Positions 17,012-26,367 are shown, numbered from the stretch's first letter. The stretch: 64,000 nucleotides of DNA from Enterobacterales bacterium CwR94 (GCA_002837195.1 KZ478063.1:252584-316583), one strand, 5' to 3'. The notes: a model not told the origin generated them from the letters alone. Made by a program: numbers and translations.

Positions 17012-18077
17012 AATGTTTCTCCTGATGGGCCTTACGCAGGCGAGCCAGCAGCTCCAGTTCCGCCTGAAAATCGACGTAGTGGGGTAATTTAAGGTGCGAA
17101 ACAAAGCCCGCGGCTTCGACGTTATCGGCGTGGGCCAACACAAACTCTTCATCCTGGGCGGGGCTGGTAATACGTTCACCGTAGGCCTCGGTTTGCAGCG
17201 CGCGATCGACCAGCGCCATCGCCATGGCTTTCCGCTCGGCACGACCAAACACCAGGCCGTAGCCACGGGTAAAGAACGGTGGCTCCTCTTCGGGGACGGT
17301 GAAGCCGTTGACCATTTCGCATTCGGTGAGCAGGATTTCACCGATATCCAACGGAAAACCTAACTCTTCTGGCTCGATAAATACGCTCACAAACCCGGTG
17401 CGAATTTCTCCGGCAAAAGGGTGGGTGCGACCATAACCGCGCTGCGTTGAGTAACCCAGCGCCAGTAAATAACCCTCATCGCCGCGCACCAGTTGTTGCA
17501 GGCGGGCAGCGCGGGAACTGGGGTAGCTCGGCGGTTCACGGGTGATGTCGTCAGGCTCGCTGCCGTCGTCCACTTCTTTTGCCGCCAGGCCTTCTGCGGT
17601 CATCAGATCAAACATCGGTGGACACTGCGCCAGCGATTCCGCGGCTCGCGGGGCCTGCGGCGTTTCACCTTCTGCCAGCAACATAAAATCCAGCAGACGG
17701 TGGGTGTAATCGTAGGTTGGGCCCAGCACCTGGCCGCCAGGCAGGTCTTTATAGACCGCTGAAATGCGGCGCTCCAGACGCATCTGATCGGTGGCCAACG
17801 GCTGGCTGTCTGCCAGGCGCGGCAGCGTGGTGCGATAGGCACGCAGCAAGAAAATGGCTTCCACCAAATCGCCACAGGCCTGCTTGATCGCCAGGGCGGC
17901 CAGTTCACGATCGTGAATGCCGCCTTCGGTCATCACGCGGTCAACGGCTAACCCGAGTTGCTGATTGATTTGCTGCGTTTGCAGCTCGGGTGTACTGCTA
18001 TCACCCCGACGCAACGCGGCCTGTAATTGGTGCGCGGCTTCAATCGCCTTTTCTCCGCCTTTCACTGCAACGTACAT
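17004..18077 (-). CDS. phnI: C-P lyase core subunit PhnI
   Basis: Core subunit that, with PhnG, PhnH and PhnL, exchanges adenine of ATP for the phosphonate; alone it shows nucleosidase activity. 357 residues, full length, beginning MYVAVKGGEKAIEAAHQL as in E. coli. Conserved features include VLGPTYDYTHRLLDFM and RGYGRTHPFAGEIRTG, plus the PHYVDFQAELELL tail. Its ATG overlaps the phnH stop (TAATG). Confidence 0.94.
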   Translation of the reverse strand: MYVAVKGGEKAIEAAHQLQAALRRGDSSTPELQTQQINQQLGLAVDRVMTEGGIHDRELAALAIKQACGDLVEAIFLLRAYRTTLPRLADSQPLATDQMRLERRISAVYKDLPGGQVLGPTYDYTHRLLDFMLLAEGETPQAPRAAESLAQCPPMFDLMTAEGLAAKEVDDGSEPDDITREPPSYPSSRAARLQQLVRGDEGYLLALGYSTQRGYGRTHPFAGEIRTGFVSVFIEPEELGFPLDIGEILLTECEMVNGFTVPEEEPPFFTRGYGLVFGRAERKAMAMALVDRALQTEAYGERITSPAQDEEFVLAHADNVEAAGFVSHLKLPHYVDFQAELELLARLRKAHQEKHCE

Positions 18078-18652
18078 TAGCGAGCCTCCACGAGCGTGGT
18101 GCGTGGCAGGGCGAGTAACTCGCTGCCACAGGTAAACATCAGATCGATACCCTGCGGAAATACAGAGGCGCGGGCAGCCAGCCAGGCTTGAATTGCCGGT
18201 GGAAGCGCTGGCGCGATATCCCGGTGCGTTTCAATACCTGGCCCGCGTAAACGCAGGGGGGCGCCGCCCTGCAATGCCGGTAGCTCAACGATCACCGTGG
18301 TGCTTTTTTCCGGGGACAGATTATCGCCCACAAAAAACGCGGCCAGCGGCTGCACGCTGTCCTGGGCGAGTAGCGCAAAGGGCGCGTCGGTGTGGTGTGT
18401 CACAATGGCACCGGTGTGAAAACGCAGATTCTGTAGCAGCGCTTCCTGCTTGAGTGTGCTGTCCAGCCACAGCGGGGTTTCGCGATCCACCAGCGTGGTC
18501 AAGACGGCGGTGGCGGCATTCGACAACGGCGCCCAGGCCGGTAGTGCTGGCAGACACACCACGGTACCCGGTTCGCTCATGGCTTTCAGAATGCGGCGGA
18601 AGGCGTGTTGGGCATCGGCGACGGGATGCGTAAAACTGGCGACCAGACTCAT
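18077..18652 (-). CDS. phnH: C-P lyase core subunit PhnH
   Basis: Core component of the PhnGHIJ complex, 191 residues, with a pyridoxal-transferase-like fold lacking a PLP lysine in known members. Family marks: FTHPVADAQHAFRRILKAMSEPG at the N terminus, where the HXXFR-type motif occurs, and RGPGIETHRDIAPALP in the middle, followed by FPQGIDLMFTCG. Start overlaps the phnG stop as ATGA. Confidence 0.93.
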   Translation of the reverse strand: MSLVASFTHPVADAQHAFRRILKAMSEPGTVVCLPALPAWAPLSNAATAVLTTLVDRETPLWLDSTLKQEALLQNLRFHTGAIVTHHTDAPFALLAQDSVQPLAAFFVGDNLSPEKSTTVIVELPALQGGAPLRLRGPGIETHRDIAPALPPAIQAWLAARASVFPQGIDLMFTCGSELLALPRTTLVEAR

Positions 18653-19098
18653 GCGTTATCTCCCCGCACCAGGGTAAAGAAGTCCACTTTGCTGGTGGCG
18701 ATTTCACGTGCGCGCAGTGCGCGTTGCTCTTCGCGTTCGGCTGCCAGTGGGGCAATCAGTTGGTGGTGTATCGGGTGTTCGGCGTTGGCCTGCACCAACA
18801 GCGCATCAATCAACGCGCAGAGTTCAGCATGCGTTTTGTGGCGTCCGATGACATAGCTGTAACCGCAGGTGCCATCCTCCAGTTGCACCACCGCTCGGGT
18901 CACGGTGGTATCGCCGACAATAAAGCGGCGTCCGGTGCCTCCCATGCGGCCTTGTAACCGCGTAAGACCGGTTTCGGGCGCGCGTAAGCAGTGGTAGTTG
19001 GGATGTAGATCAAGGGCCTGCCAGTAATGTTGCAGGCGCTCGGGCTGGCTGTGTGCCAGTACCGACATCCAGCGTTGTCTGGCGGTCAATGCGTCCAT
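18649..19098 (-). CDS. phnG: C-P lyase core subunit PhnG
   Basis: Smallest subunit of the PhnGHIJ core, 149 residues (E. coli 150). Conserved segments RQRWMSVLAHS at the N terminus, ETGLTRLQGRMGGTGRRFIV, and TSKVDFFTLVRG at the C terminus. Its ATG comes directly after the phnF stop with no gap, so it is read from the phnF transcript. Confidence 0.93.
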   Translation of the reverse strand: MDALTARQRWMSVLAHSQPERLQHYWQALDLHPNYHCLRAPETGLTRLQGRMGGTGRRFIVGDTTVTRAVVQLEDGTCGYSYVIGRHKTHAELCALIDALLVQANAEHPIHHQLIAPLAAEREEQRALRAREIATSKVDFFTLVRGDNA

Positions 19099-19818
19099 TT
19101 AGTGCTCCAGCGTCAGTTCAATCATGTCGGCGCGCGTCAGGCTGACCGAGTATTCGGCCACCTGTTGGTTGTCATCGCGAAGATTCAGGGTGCGTACGCA
19201 CAGCAGCGGGGCGTGCAGTGCAATTTCCAGCAACTTGCTCTCTTTGGCCTGTGCGCGGCGCGCACTGATGCGGGTTTGTGCCCGGCTGACGGTGAGAGAC
19301 AAATGCTGTTGTAAAAAGGCGTGCAGCGAACCTTGTGAAAAGGCGCGCAGCGTTGGCCAGTGTTCAAGATTGGGCAGCCAGTGGTTGATCACCGAAACGG
19401 GAACGCCATCGACGCGACGCAGCGTGCGCAGATGAATGGCATCGCTGCCTTCCTCAATGCCCAGCGCAGCGGCAACTTCGGTATTTGCCGGACGAATAAC
19501 GGCCAGCAGGCGTTCGCTGGTGGGATGGCTGCCTTGCTCCATCAGGTTCTGGCTAAAGCGAGCCTGCGCATGCAAGGGGTAATCCCAGGGACGGGTGAGC
19601 ACCAATATGCCTTTGCCCTGACGGCGTTGCACCAGCCCTTTATTCACCAGCTCGTCTACCGCGCGGCGCAGGGTATGGCGATTAACGCCAAAACGTTCAG
19701 CGAGTTGTTTTTCCGAAGGCAGAAAATCACCGCTGCGCCATTGGCTACGGACTTCGGTTTCTAACTGGTCAGCGATGGCTTGATAAACAGTGGTCGGATG
19801 TCTGGATAAGTTCAGCAT
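19099..19818 (-). CDS. phnF: GntR/HutC-family regulator PhnF
   Basis: Transcriptional regulator of the phn locus, 239 residues from ATG 19818 (MLNLSRHPTTVYQAIADQLE), which has GAGGG about 9 nt upstream; a longer frame begins at 19854 but lacks family similarity. N-terminal winged helix with FLPSEKQLAERFGVNRHTLRRAVDEL (two pieces of the GntR motif, about residues 33-58) and a C-terminal UTRA effector domain ending EYSVSLTRADMIELTLEH. Effector unknown. First gene of the lyase operon, downstream of a PhoB-box array. Confidence 0.93.
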   Translation of the reverse strand: MLNLSRHPTTVYQAIADQLETEVRSQWRSGDFLPSEKQLAERFGVNRHTLRRAVDELVNKGLVQRRQGKGILVLTRPWDYPLHAQARFSQNLMEQGSHPTSERLLAVIRPANTEVAAALGIEEGSDAIHLRTLRRVDGVPVSVINHWLPNLEHWPTLRAFSQGSLHAFLQQHLSLTVSRAQTRISARRAQAKESKLLEIALHAPLLCVRTLNLRDDNQQVAEYSVSLTRADMIELTLEH

Positions 19819-19895
19819 ACATAAAACCCTCACGGCAAAGGGAAGGGGGCGCAAACGCGCGGTTCCGGTTTCGTGAAGCAGTTTGGCGGGGTTTT

Positions 19896-19935
19896 ATGAC
19901 AGCGAGGTGAAGCCGAAATGAAGGTCAGATGAAGG
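19896..19935 (-). promoter_or_regulatory. PhoB box array upstream of phnF
   Basis: Minus-strand heptamers in strict 11-bp steps: CCTTCAT (19935-19929), CCTTCAT (19924-19918), GCTTCAC (19913-19907) and a perfect CTGTCAT (19902-19896). Four in-register half-sites equal two tandem Pho boxes. It lies about 80 bp before the phnF start, between the hemW terminator and phnF, where the -10 region should fall around 19880. Supports phosphate-starvation control of phnFGHIJKLMNP. Confidence 0.75.
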
Positions 19936-19939
19936 TGAG

Positions 19940-19970
19940 AAAAATCGCTCTTCCCGCTAAAGGAAGAGCG
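19940..19970 (-). terminator. Intrinsic terminator after hemW
   Basis: Minus strand: stem CGCTCTTCC, loop tttagcg, GGAAGAGCG, then ATTTTT. It sits 8 bp after the hemW stop and separates the hemW transcript from the phn locus. Confidence 0.8.
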
Positions 19971-19977
19971 CAGGAGG

Positions 19978-21117
19978 TTACTCTTCTGCTAAGAACAGCT
20001 CCAGCAGAGAGTTAAGAAACAGTTTGCCTTTCTCCGTCACCTGCCAGTGGCTGGCGGTTTCCGTCAGAAAGCCTTGGGCGAGTGCGGTGTCGATGTGGGC
20101 GCGGATATGCGTTTCTGGCAGACCGGTCAAACGCGGGAAATCGTCACGCGGTGCCGCTTCCAGCAAGCGAAAGCGGTTCATAAAGAACTCAAACGGCTTT
20201 TCTGCGGTCTCCACTTCGTAACGGCGATCTTCATAGTTGCCCTGCATGTAACCGCGTGGATGACGCGTTTTCACGGTACGCACCAGACGGCCATCGGGCT
20301 GGGTCAGTTTGCCGTGCGCGCCACAGCCAATACCAAGGTAATCGCCAAAACGCCAGTAGTTGAGGTTGTGCTCGCAGCGATAGCCCGGCTTTGCAAAGGC
20401 CGAGGTTTCATATTGCTCATAGCCTGCCGCCGTCAGCAACTGATGGCCTTGCTCATAGATATCCCATAAAGCATCGTCATCCGGCAGTTTGGGCGGACGA
20501 GAAGCAAACATCGTATTGGGCTCGATGGTGAGCTGATACCAGGAAAGATGCGGCGGGTCGAGCGCGATGGCCTGACGCAAATCCTCCAGCGCCTCTTCCA
20601 GCGTTTGGTCGGGTAAGCCGTGCATTAAATCGAGGTTAAAGCTGCGCAGACCCAATTCGGCAGCCAGATGCGCCGCCCGTTTGGCTTCTTCTGGCCCGTG
20701 AATACGCCCTAAACGCGTGAGTTTGGGTTCACTGAAACTTTGCACACCAATCGAAATACGATTAATGCCAGCGCGTTGGTAGCCGCTAAAGCGATCGGCC
20801 TCCACGGTGCCGGGATTCGCCTCCATGGTAATTTCAGCGTCGGGTGCCAGTGGCAGACAGGCGCGAACGCCATCCAGCAGCGTTTGCATTGCTGCGCTGG
20901 ACAGCAGGCTCGGCGTGCCGCCGCCAATAAAGATAGTTTTGACTTCCCGACCCGCGGTCAGCGGGAGATCGCGCCGCAGGTCGGTGAGCAGATGCTGAAC
21001 ATAGTCATCGTGCGGCACTTCGCCCTTTAGCGCGTGTGAGTTGAAGTCGCAGTAGGGGCACTTCTGCACGCACCAGGGAATGTGAATATAGAGGCTCAGT
21101 GCCGGCAAATCAGTCAT
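19978..21117 (-). CDS. hemW: Heme chaperone HemW (radical-SAM-like)
   Basis: HemN-related radical-SAM protein that binds heme and delivers it to respiratory enzymes; it lacks coproporphyrinogen dehydrogenase activity in studied members. 379 residues from ATG 21117. Fe-S motif CVQKCPYC (Cys16, Cys20, Cys23), then [23 protein letters not shown] and ISIGVQSF. The start overlaps the rdgB stop by 8 nt, as in E. coli, so the two are coupled. Ends at a terminator before phnF. Confidence 0.94.
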   Translation of the reverse strand: MTDLPALSLYIHIPWCVQKCPYCDFNSHALKGEVPHDDYVQHLLTDLRRDLPLTAGREVKTIFIGGGTPSLLSSAAMQTLLDGVRACLPLAPDAEITMEANPGTVEADRFSGYQRAGINRISIGVQSFSEPKLTRLGRIHGPEEAKRAAHLAAELGLRSFNLDLMHGLPDQTLEEALEDLRQAIALDPPHLSWYQLTIEPNTMFASRPPKLPDDDALWDIYEQGHQLLTAAGYEQYETSAFAKPGYRCEHNLNYWRFGDYLGIGCGAHGKLTQPDGRLVRTVKTRHPRGYMQGNYEDRRYEVETAEKPFEFFMNRFRLLEAAPRDDFPRLTGLPETHIRAHIDTALAQGFLTETASHWQVTEKGKLFLNSLLELFLAEE

Positions 21118-21703
21118 GACGCAAGGCATCCAATAATAACGTCAGGGCTTTGCCGCGATGTGAGACTACCTGCTTTTCGGCCTTCGTCAGTTCAGCCGCC
21201 GTTTTACCCAACGCCGGGACATAAAAAATGGGATCATAGCCAAAGCCCCCAACGCCGGCTGCTGCGCGGGTGATTTCGCCTTCCCACTGTCCGTGAAACA
21301 CTAATGGCACGGGATCGGCGGCATGGCGGACGTACACCAGTACGCAATGAAACTGCGCCTGGCGCTGGCCGTCTGGCACTGTTTCCAGCGTAGCGAGCAG
21401 TTTATCGAGATTCTGTTGATCGCTGGCGTCTTCACCGGCGTAGCGTGCGGAATAGATGCCTGGTGCACCGCCTAGCGCATCCACCGCCAGACCGGAGTCA
21501 TCAGCCAGCGCCGGTAAGCCCGTTTGCTCTGCGGCATGGCGCGCTTTCAGGATGGCGTTTTCAATAAAGGTCAAACCGGTCTCTTCAGCGGAGTCGACGC
21601 CCAATTCGGTCTGCGCAACGACATCAAGACCAAAATTAGCGAGCAGATCTGCCAGCTCGCGGACTTTCCCCGGATTGCCGGTGGCGAGAACAACTTTTTG
21701 CAT
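21110..21703 (-). CDS. rdgB: Non-canonical purine NTP pyrophosphatase RdgB
   Basis: House-cleaning enzyme hydrolysing dITP, XTP and ITP to monophosphates. 197 residues (E. coli 197). Substrate-binding start [17 protein letters not shown], active-site [17 protein letters not shown] with the catalytic Asp, [11 protein letters not shown] and a C-terminal VSHRGKAL are all present. Located between yggU (14 nt upstream) and hemW (overlapping). Confidence 0.95.
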   Translation of the reverse strand: MQKVVLATGNPGKVRELADLLANFGLDVVAQTELGVDSAEETGLTFIENAILKARHAAEQTGLPALADDSGLAVDALGGAPGIYSARYAGEDASDQQNLDKLLATLETVPDGQRQAQFHCVLVYVRHAADPVPLVFHGQWEGEITRAAAGVGGFGYDPIFYVPALGKTAAELTKAEKQVVSHRGKALTLLLDALRHD

Positions 21704-21717
21704 GTGATTTTCCTGCG

Positions 21718-22005
21718 TTAGAGACGGGCCGCGACTTCTGACGGCACCTGTTGCGGCGAGACGATCCTGACCTGCTTGTGGCGACCCAGCTCACCTTTTT
21801 CAATGATGACCTGTCCCTTTGCCACGCGAAACTGCTTAGCCAGATATTTTATCAGGTGGGCATTGGCCTTGCCATCCACGGGCGGAGCGGTAATGGCGAC
21901 TTTTAACTCATCGCCATGCAACCCGATGATTTTATCCTGGCTGGCCTTTGGTTGAATGTACAACCGCAGCACCAGCCCATCAGCAGACTGACTGACACAA
22001 CTCAC
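21718..22005 (-). CDS. yggU: DUF167 protein YggU
   Basis: Small conserved protein of unknown function, 95 residues from GTG 22005, which overlaps the yggT stop as GTGA. An in-frame TTG at 22017 would add four residues. The family core [29 protein letters not shown] and [14 protein letters not shown] is fully conserved. Start choice is moderate; identity is firm. Confidence 0.9.
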   Translation of the reverse strand: MSCVSQSADGLVLRLYIQPKASQDKIIGLHGDELKVAITAPPVDGKANAHLIKYLAKQFRVAKGQVIIEKGELGRHKQVRIVSPQQVPSEVAARL

Positions 22006-22556
22006 AGCAAATACCAAAGCCCCGGGAACATGTCCATGCCAAGGTAGTTCAGCATATACAGGATCAGGATAACCACCATCGCTGAGAAATCGATGCCACC
22101 CATCGCGGGCAGAATACGGCGAATCGGGGCCATTAACGGTTCGGTCAGTTGGTATAGCACCTGGTCAACGGGATTACGTCCCTGGCTCACCCAGCTCATG
22201 ATGGAGCGAATGATGATCACCCAGAACACCAAATAACCTGCTGATTTTATCAGCGACAGTAAACCCACGAGCAGATTCATCGGATCGACGGAGAATGCCC
22301 CAACCTGAATGAGCAACAGAAGCGGGTATTTTAGCGTGGTGAGCACAAAGGCCAGCAGCAGTGAAGCCGTATCAATCGGCCCTAATGCGGGCAGGATCCG
22401 GCGTAGCGGTTTCACCACGGGTTGTGTCACTTTCACCACAAATTGTGCCAGCGGGTTGTAGAAGTCACTGCGTGACCACTGCATCCAGATGCGCAGCAGC
22501 AGCACCATCACGTACAGGTCGATCAGGGTTTTGACTAAAAACGTCAATGTCAGCAT
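22002..22556 (-). CDS. yggT: YggT-family integral membrane protein
   Basis: 184 residues with two YggT repeats, each a pair of transmembrane helices followed by a conserved [20 protein letters not shown] or [20 protein letters not shown] segment and an RRILPA motif. Function not established; members have been linked to osmotic or pH stress tolerance. Sits in the yggS-T-U-rdgB-hemW cluster conserved in gammaproteobacteria. Confidence 0.92.
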   Translation of the reverse strand: MLTLTFLVKTLIDLYVMVLLLRIWMQWSRSDFYNPLAQFVVKVTQPVVKPLRRILPALGPIDTASLLLAFVLTTLKYPLLLLIQVGAFSVDPMNLLVGLLSLIKSAGYLVFWVIIIRSIMSWVSQGRNPVDQVLYQLTEPLMAPIRRILPAMGGIDFSAMVVILILYMLNYLGMDMFPGLWYLL

Positions 22557-22576
22557 GGGGTTCCTCAGTTTGTAGT

Positions 22577-23281
22577 TTAGAGAGACTGTCCGTAGTCACG
22601 CGCACCAAAAATCGCGGTGCCGATTCGCACCATTGTACTGCCCGCAGCGATGGCTGCTGGCATGTCATCACTCATTCCCAGTGACAACGTATCTGCCGTG
22701 GGATAGTCGCGCTGCAATGCGCGGAATGCGTCGGCCATTTTAGCGCAGACGGCAAACTGGCTGTCATAATCCTCGGCGGGAGCCGGGATGGCCATCAGTC
22801 CACGCAGCCTTAAATGTGGCAACGTCGCGATAGCGGCCGCCAGCGCCGGAATTTCCGCCACCATAATGCCAGATTTGCTCGCTTCTTCACTGATATTTAC
22901 CTGAATTAACACATTCAGTGGCGGCAAATCGGCAGGGCGCTGATCGTTTAGGCGCGTGGCAATGCGCAAACGATCCACGGTATGGCACCAGGCAAAATGT
23001 TCTGCGACCAGTTTGCTTTTGTTGGATTGCAGAGGGCCGATAAAGTGCCACTGCAGATGCGGAAAACGGGATTGCAGCAGTTGGATTTTATCCACGCCTT
23101 CCTGCACGTAGTTTTCGCCAAAGGCAATTTGCCCCGCCTGAATAGCTTCTTCGACCTGGCTCGCAGGTTTTGTTTTGCTTACGGCAAGGAGTGTAACTTC
23201 TTGCGGATCGCGGCCGCATTGCGTTGCTGCCGCCGCGATTTGCCCGCGGATTTGCTGTAGGTTTTGCTCAATCACGGTCAT
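22577..23281 (-). CDS. yggS: PLP homeostasis protein YggS
   Basis: COG0325 pyridoxal-phosphate-binding TIM-barrel protein that helps keep B6 vitamer and amino-acid pools in balance; no catalytic activity is assigned. 234 residues; PLP lysine Lys36 in LLAVSKTKP, FGENYVQEGVDKI, WHFIGPLQSNK and SLGMSDDMPAAI. The start is only 17 bp from the divergent PilT-like gene, so the two promoters must lie within each other's coding sequence. Confidence 0.94.
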   Translation of the reverse strand: MTVIEQNLQQIRGQIAAAATQCGRDPQEVTLLAVSKTKPASQVEEAIQAGQIAFGENYVQEGVDKIQLLQSRFPHLQWHFIGPLQSNKSKLVAEHFAWCHTVDRLRIATRLNDQRPADLPPLNVLIQVNISEEASKSGIMVAEIPALAAAIATLPHLRLRGLMAIPAPAEDYDSQFAVCAKMADAFRALQRDYPTADTLSLGMSDDMPAAIAAGSTMVRIGTAIFGARDYGQSL

Positions 23282-23298
23282 ATCAGGAGAACGTCTGT

Positions 23299-24288
23299 AT
23301 GGATATCGCGGAAATGGTGGCCCTTAGTGTAAAACAGAACGCATCCGATCTGCACCTCTGCAGCGGGCATTTACCGCAGTGGCGTTGTCAGGGACGGTTG
23401 CAACCGATCCCGGAACGCCCCATTTTGCCGCCAGAACAACTGCAGCAGTGGGCGCATAACGTGTTAGACAGCCGTCAGCAAGCGCAGCTTAAGTTGCACG
23501 GCCACGTTGATTTTGCGCTGTCATTGCCGGCAGCGCGGGTGCGCGCCAATCTGTTCTGCCAGCAGCAGGGCTTATCACTGGCATTGCGACCGCTTCCGGG
23601 TGAGGCGCGGTCGCTGGAGACACTGGACGTGCCCGCTGCGGTTAAGCAGGCGCTGCGCTGTGAGGAGGGACTGATTCTGGTGACCGGTGCCACGGGAAGC
23701 GGGAAATCCACCACCTTAACGGCGATGATTGACCATCTTAACCGCACACAGGCACTGCACATTATTACCCTGGAAGATCCGATTGAATTTCAGCACCGCA
23801 GCGACTGCGCGTTGATTCAACAGCGGGAAATCAATGAACACTGCGCCTCTTTCCAGCAGGGCTTACTGGCGGCGCTGCGCGAAGATCCCGATGTCATTCT
23901 GCTCGGTGAACTTCGCGATGTGGAGAGCATTCGGTTGGCATTAACGGCGGCGGAAACCGGGCACTTGGTGCTGGCAACCTTGCATGCGCGTCATGCCGCC
24001 CAGGCGATAGATCGGCTAGTTGAAGTGTTTCCTGCTCAAGAGAAAGCCTTTGCCCGCCTCTTGCTGGCAGGCAGCTTGCGTGCGGTGATTGCACAACGTC
24101 TGGTGCCTGCCGCACAGGATGCCCGCGTTGCGTTATATGAAGTGCTTCTCAACACGCCCGCAGTGGCAAATCTTATTCGTGAAGATAAAGTGCATCAACT
24201 GCCTGCATTGATGGAAAGCGGGCAGCGCAGTGGCATGCAGACCTTTGCGCAGAGTCTGGCACAGCGTCAGCGAGAAGGATGGTTATAG
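23299..24288 (+). CDS. yggR: PilT-like type IV pilus retraction-type ATPase (YggR)
   Basis: Secretion/pilus superfamily ATPase, 329 residues from ATG 23299 (MDIAEMVALSV) with AGGAGA 9 nt upstream. Walker A GATGSGKSTTLTAM at about residues 129-138, Asp box EDPIEF, Walker B DPDVILLGELRD and His box ETGHLVLATLHARHA. Resembles PilT more than PilB. No pilus genes are nearby, so its partner system is unknown; enteric YggR is a solitary paralog too. Confidence 0.9.
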   Translation: MDIAEMVALSVKQNASDLHLCSGHLPQWRCQGRLQPIPERPILPPEQLQQWAHNVLDSRQQAQLKLHGHVDFALSLPAARVRANLFCQQQGLSLALRPLPGEARSLETLDVPAAVKQALRCEEGLILVTGATGSGKSTTLTAMIDHLNRTQALHIITLEDPIEFQHRSDCALIQQREINEHCASFQQGLLAALREDPDVILLGELRDVESIRLALTAAETGHLVLATLHARHAAQAIDRLVEVFPAQEKAFARLLLAGSLRAVIAQRLVPAAQDARVALYEVLLNTPAVANLIREDKVHQLPALMESGQRSGMQTFAQSLAQRQREGWL

Positions 24289-24316
24289 CGGTCGGCGGGA
24301 GAGGCCCCGCCACGCA

Positions 24317-24742
24317 TCAGGCACCGTACTGATTTTCGAACCAGCTTTCCAGAATCAGCGCGGCTGAGACGGAATCGACACTGCCTTTGTCCAGTGCCCG
24401 ATAGCCACCGCGAGAGAACAGGTCTGCGCGTGCCTCAACGGTGCTCAGGCGTTCATCCTGCAATTCGACTTGTATGCCAAAACGGCCATGCAAGCGATTT
24501 GCAAATTTGCGCGCCCGTTGAGTTAACGGTTGTTCTGTGCCGTCCATATTCAGCGGCAGGCCAACCACAACGCGCTGGGGCGACCACTCTTTCAACAGCG
24601 CTTCGATTTTATTCCAGTCTGGGGTGCCATCTTGCGCTTTCAGGGCTGTCAGTGGTCGTGCGCTGCCGGTCAGGCTTTGCCCAACGGCGACGCCGATGCT
24701 TTTGGTGCCGAAATCAAAGCCGAGCAGGGTTTCAGCATTCAT
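24317..24742 (-). CDS. yqgF: Holliday-junction-resolvase-like protein YqgF/RuvX
   Basis: RNase H-fold nuclease-like protein, 141 residues, implicated in 16S rRNA 5'-end maturation. Motifs [16 protein letters not shown] (catalytic Asp), [13 protein letters not shown] and [11 protein letters not shown] are intact, with the final Asp in [13 protein letters not shown]. Its ATG overlaps the yqgE stop (TGATG), so the pair is coupled, as in many proteobacteria. Confidence 0.93.
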   Translation of the reverse strand: MNAETLLGFDFGTKSIGVAVGQSLTGSARPLTALKAQDGTPDWNKIEALLKEWSPQRVVVGLPLNMDGTEQPLTQRARKFANRLHGRFGIQVELQDERLSTVEARADLFSRGGYRALDKGSVDSVSAALILESWFENQYGA

Positions 24743-25302
24743 CAGGCGTGTCCTGCTTCACCGGCAATATTATGAATATCAACACCGATGCTTTTCGCCG
24801 CTTCCCGCCAGCGTTGGGCAATCGGCGTATGGAACAGAATGTTGCTGTGCGCAGGGGCCGTCAGCCAGGCGTTTTCCATCAGTTCACCTTCTAACTGATT
24901 GGGCTCCCATGCACAGTAGCCCAGTGCTACCAGTACGTGATCGGGTTGCTTAGGGGTGCCCAGTGATTCCAGGACATCCCGCGATGTGGTGATCACTGTA
25001 TTGTCAGAAACGCGGATGCTGGAGCCAAAAATGCCCTGGTTTGAATGCAGAATAAATCCGCGATCTTCTGCCAGAGGGCCGCCTGCAAATACCGGCTTGT
25101 CCAAACGGGTGGTGGGCGTCTCTGCGGGTTCAATTTTGAGTTTCTTCAGGATGTCCTCAACATTCAGGTTTTCCATCGGCTTATTCACAATCAGGCCCAT
25201 TGCGCCATCATCGTTGTGCTCGCAGATATAAACCACCGAACGTTTGAATAACGGGTCCTGAAGCCCAGGCATGGCAATCAAAAAGTGGTGCTGTAAATTC
25301 AT
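24742..25302 (-). CDS. yqgE: UPF0301 protein YqgE (AlgH family)
   Basis: 186 residues from ATG 25302 ([17 protein letters not shown]); an in-frame TTG two codons earlier is disfavoured because the ATG matches the E. coli start. Conserved [31 protein letters not shown] and [14 protein letters not shown]. Function unknown. Lies between gshB and yqgF in an order conserved with E. coli. Confidence 0.92.
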   Translation of the reverse strand: MNLQHHFLIAMPGLQDPLFKRSVVYICEHNDDGAMGLIVNKPMENLNVEDILKKLKIEPAETPTTRLDKPVFAGGPLAEDRGFILHSNQGIFGSSIRVSDNTVITTSRDVLESLGTPKQPDHVLVALGYCAWEPNQLEGELMENAWLTAPAHSNILFHTPIAQRWREAAKSIGVDIHNIAGEAGHA

Positions 25303-25322
25303 TCGCAAACTTCTGTGTTGGG

Positions 25323-25346
25323 GTTATGCCGCTTACGCGGCATAAC
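25323..25346. repeat. REP-like hairpin between gshB and yqgE
   Basis: Perfect 10-bp inverted repeat GTTATGCCGC / GCGGCATAAC with a TTAC loop, followed at 25351 by CCGGATGGCGCG, which resembles the GCCGGATGNCG core of enteric REP elements. It fills most of the gshB-yqgE gap and could stabilise or separate the two cistrons. There is no T-run for termination on the minus strand. Confidence 0.55.
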
Positions 25347-25374
25347 AAGTCCGGATGGCGCGTCGTCTGAGCCC

Positions 25375-26322
25375 TTAGTGGCCCAGACGCTTTTCAATCG
25401 CGTCCATTAACATCCCGGTGATGGAAATTGGAAATGCTGCTTCAATTTCGCGCACGCAGGTTGGGCTGGTGACGTTAATCTCTGTCAGTTTGTCGCCGAT
25501 GATATCGAGACCAACGAAGATAAGCCCTTTAGCCTTCAAGGTTGGCGCGACGCGGCGGGCAATTTCCCAGTCACTTTCGGAGAGTGGGCGGGCTTCACCG
25601 CGTCCACCGGCGGCGAGGTTACCGCGCGTTTCACCTGATTTCGGAATGCGCGCCAGGCAGTAAGGCACGGGTTCGCCATCCACCACTAATACGCGCTTAT
25701 CGCCGTCTTTAATTGCTGGCAGATAGTTTTGTGCCATGCAATACGTTTGGCCTTCGCTGGTCAGTGTCTCAACAATCACCGACAGATTCGGATCATCTTG
25801 TTTGACGCGGAAGATGGAGGCGCCACCCATGCCGTCTAATGGCTTAAGGATGATGTCACCGTGTTCCTGCCAGAACTGGCGAATGGTGTCTTTGTTGCGC
25901 GTCACCAGCGTATCGGGTGTTAATTCTGAGAACCAGGCGGTAAACAACTTCTCATTGCAGTCGCGTAAACTTTGCGGCTTGTTCACAATCAGCGTGCCTT
26001 TCTCCTCAGCGCGTTCAAGGATGTAGGTGGCATAAATGAACTCTGTGTCGAAAGGCGGATCTTTGCGCATCAACACGACGTTTAAATCAGCCAACGCAAT
26101 ATCTTGCTCGCGGGTAAAGGTAAACCAGTTGTCATAATTCTGCTCGACCTGCAAACCGCGCGTGCGGGCACGGGCTTCACCCTGACGCAGATAGAGATCA
26201 TTCATTTCCATATAATGGATTTCATATCCGCGACGTTGGGCTTCCAGTAAAAAGGCGAAGCTGGTGTCTTTTTTAATATTGATGGAGGTGATCGGGTCCA
26301 TCACGATGCCGAGCTTAATCAT
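25375..26322 (-). CDS. gshB: Glutathione synthetase
   Basis: ATP-grasp ligase joining gamma-glutamylcysteine and glycine to form glutathione. 315 residues (E. coli 316). N-terminal LGIVMDPITSINIKKDTSFA, ATP-binding ILKPLDGMGGASIFRV, and metal-site VGLDIIGDKLTEINVTSPT are intact. Located between rsmE and yqgE as in E. coli. Confidence 0.96.
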   Translation of the reverse strand: MIKLGIVMDPITSINIKKDTSFAFLLEAQRRGYEIHYMEMNDLYLRQGEARARTRGLQVEQNYDNWFTFTREQDIALADLNVVLMRKDPPFDTEFIYATYILERAEEKGTLIVNKPQSLRDCNEKLFTAWFSELTPDTLVTRNKDTIRQFWQEHGDIILKPLDGMGGASIFRVKQDDPNLSVIVETLTSEGQTYCMAQNYLPAIKDGDKRVLVVDGEPVPYCLARIPKSGETRGNLAAGGRGEARPLSESDWEIARRVAPTLKAKGLIFVGLDIIGDKLTEINVTSPTCVREIEAAFPISITGMLMDAIEKRLGH

Positions 26323-26367
26323 AAAGTCTCCTGACTCTCAATGCCGACGCCGTGGCGCCGCCTTGGG

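Noticed and set aside
17012-17341. 110-codon N-terminal extension of PhnJ
   Set aside because: It runs out of frame over phnI, is rich in Arg/Pro/Ser like a shadow frame, and family PhnJ starts at the GTG at 17011 with a good ribosome site.
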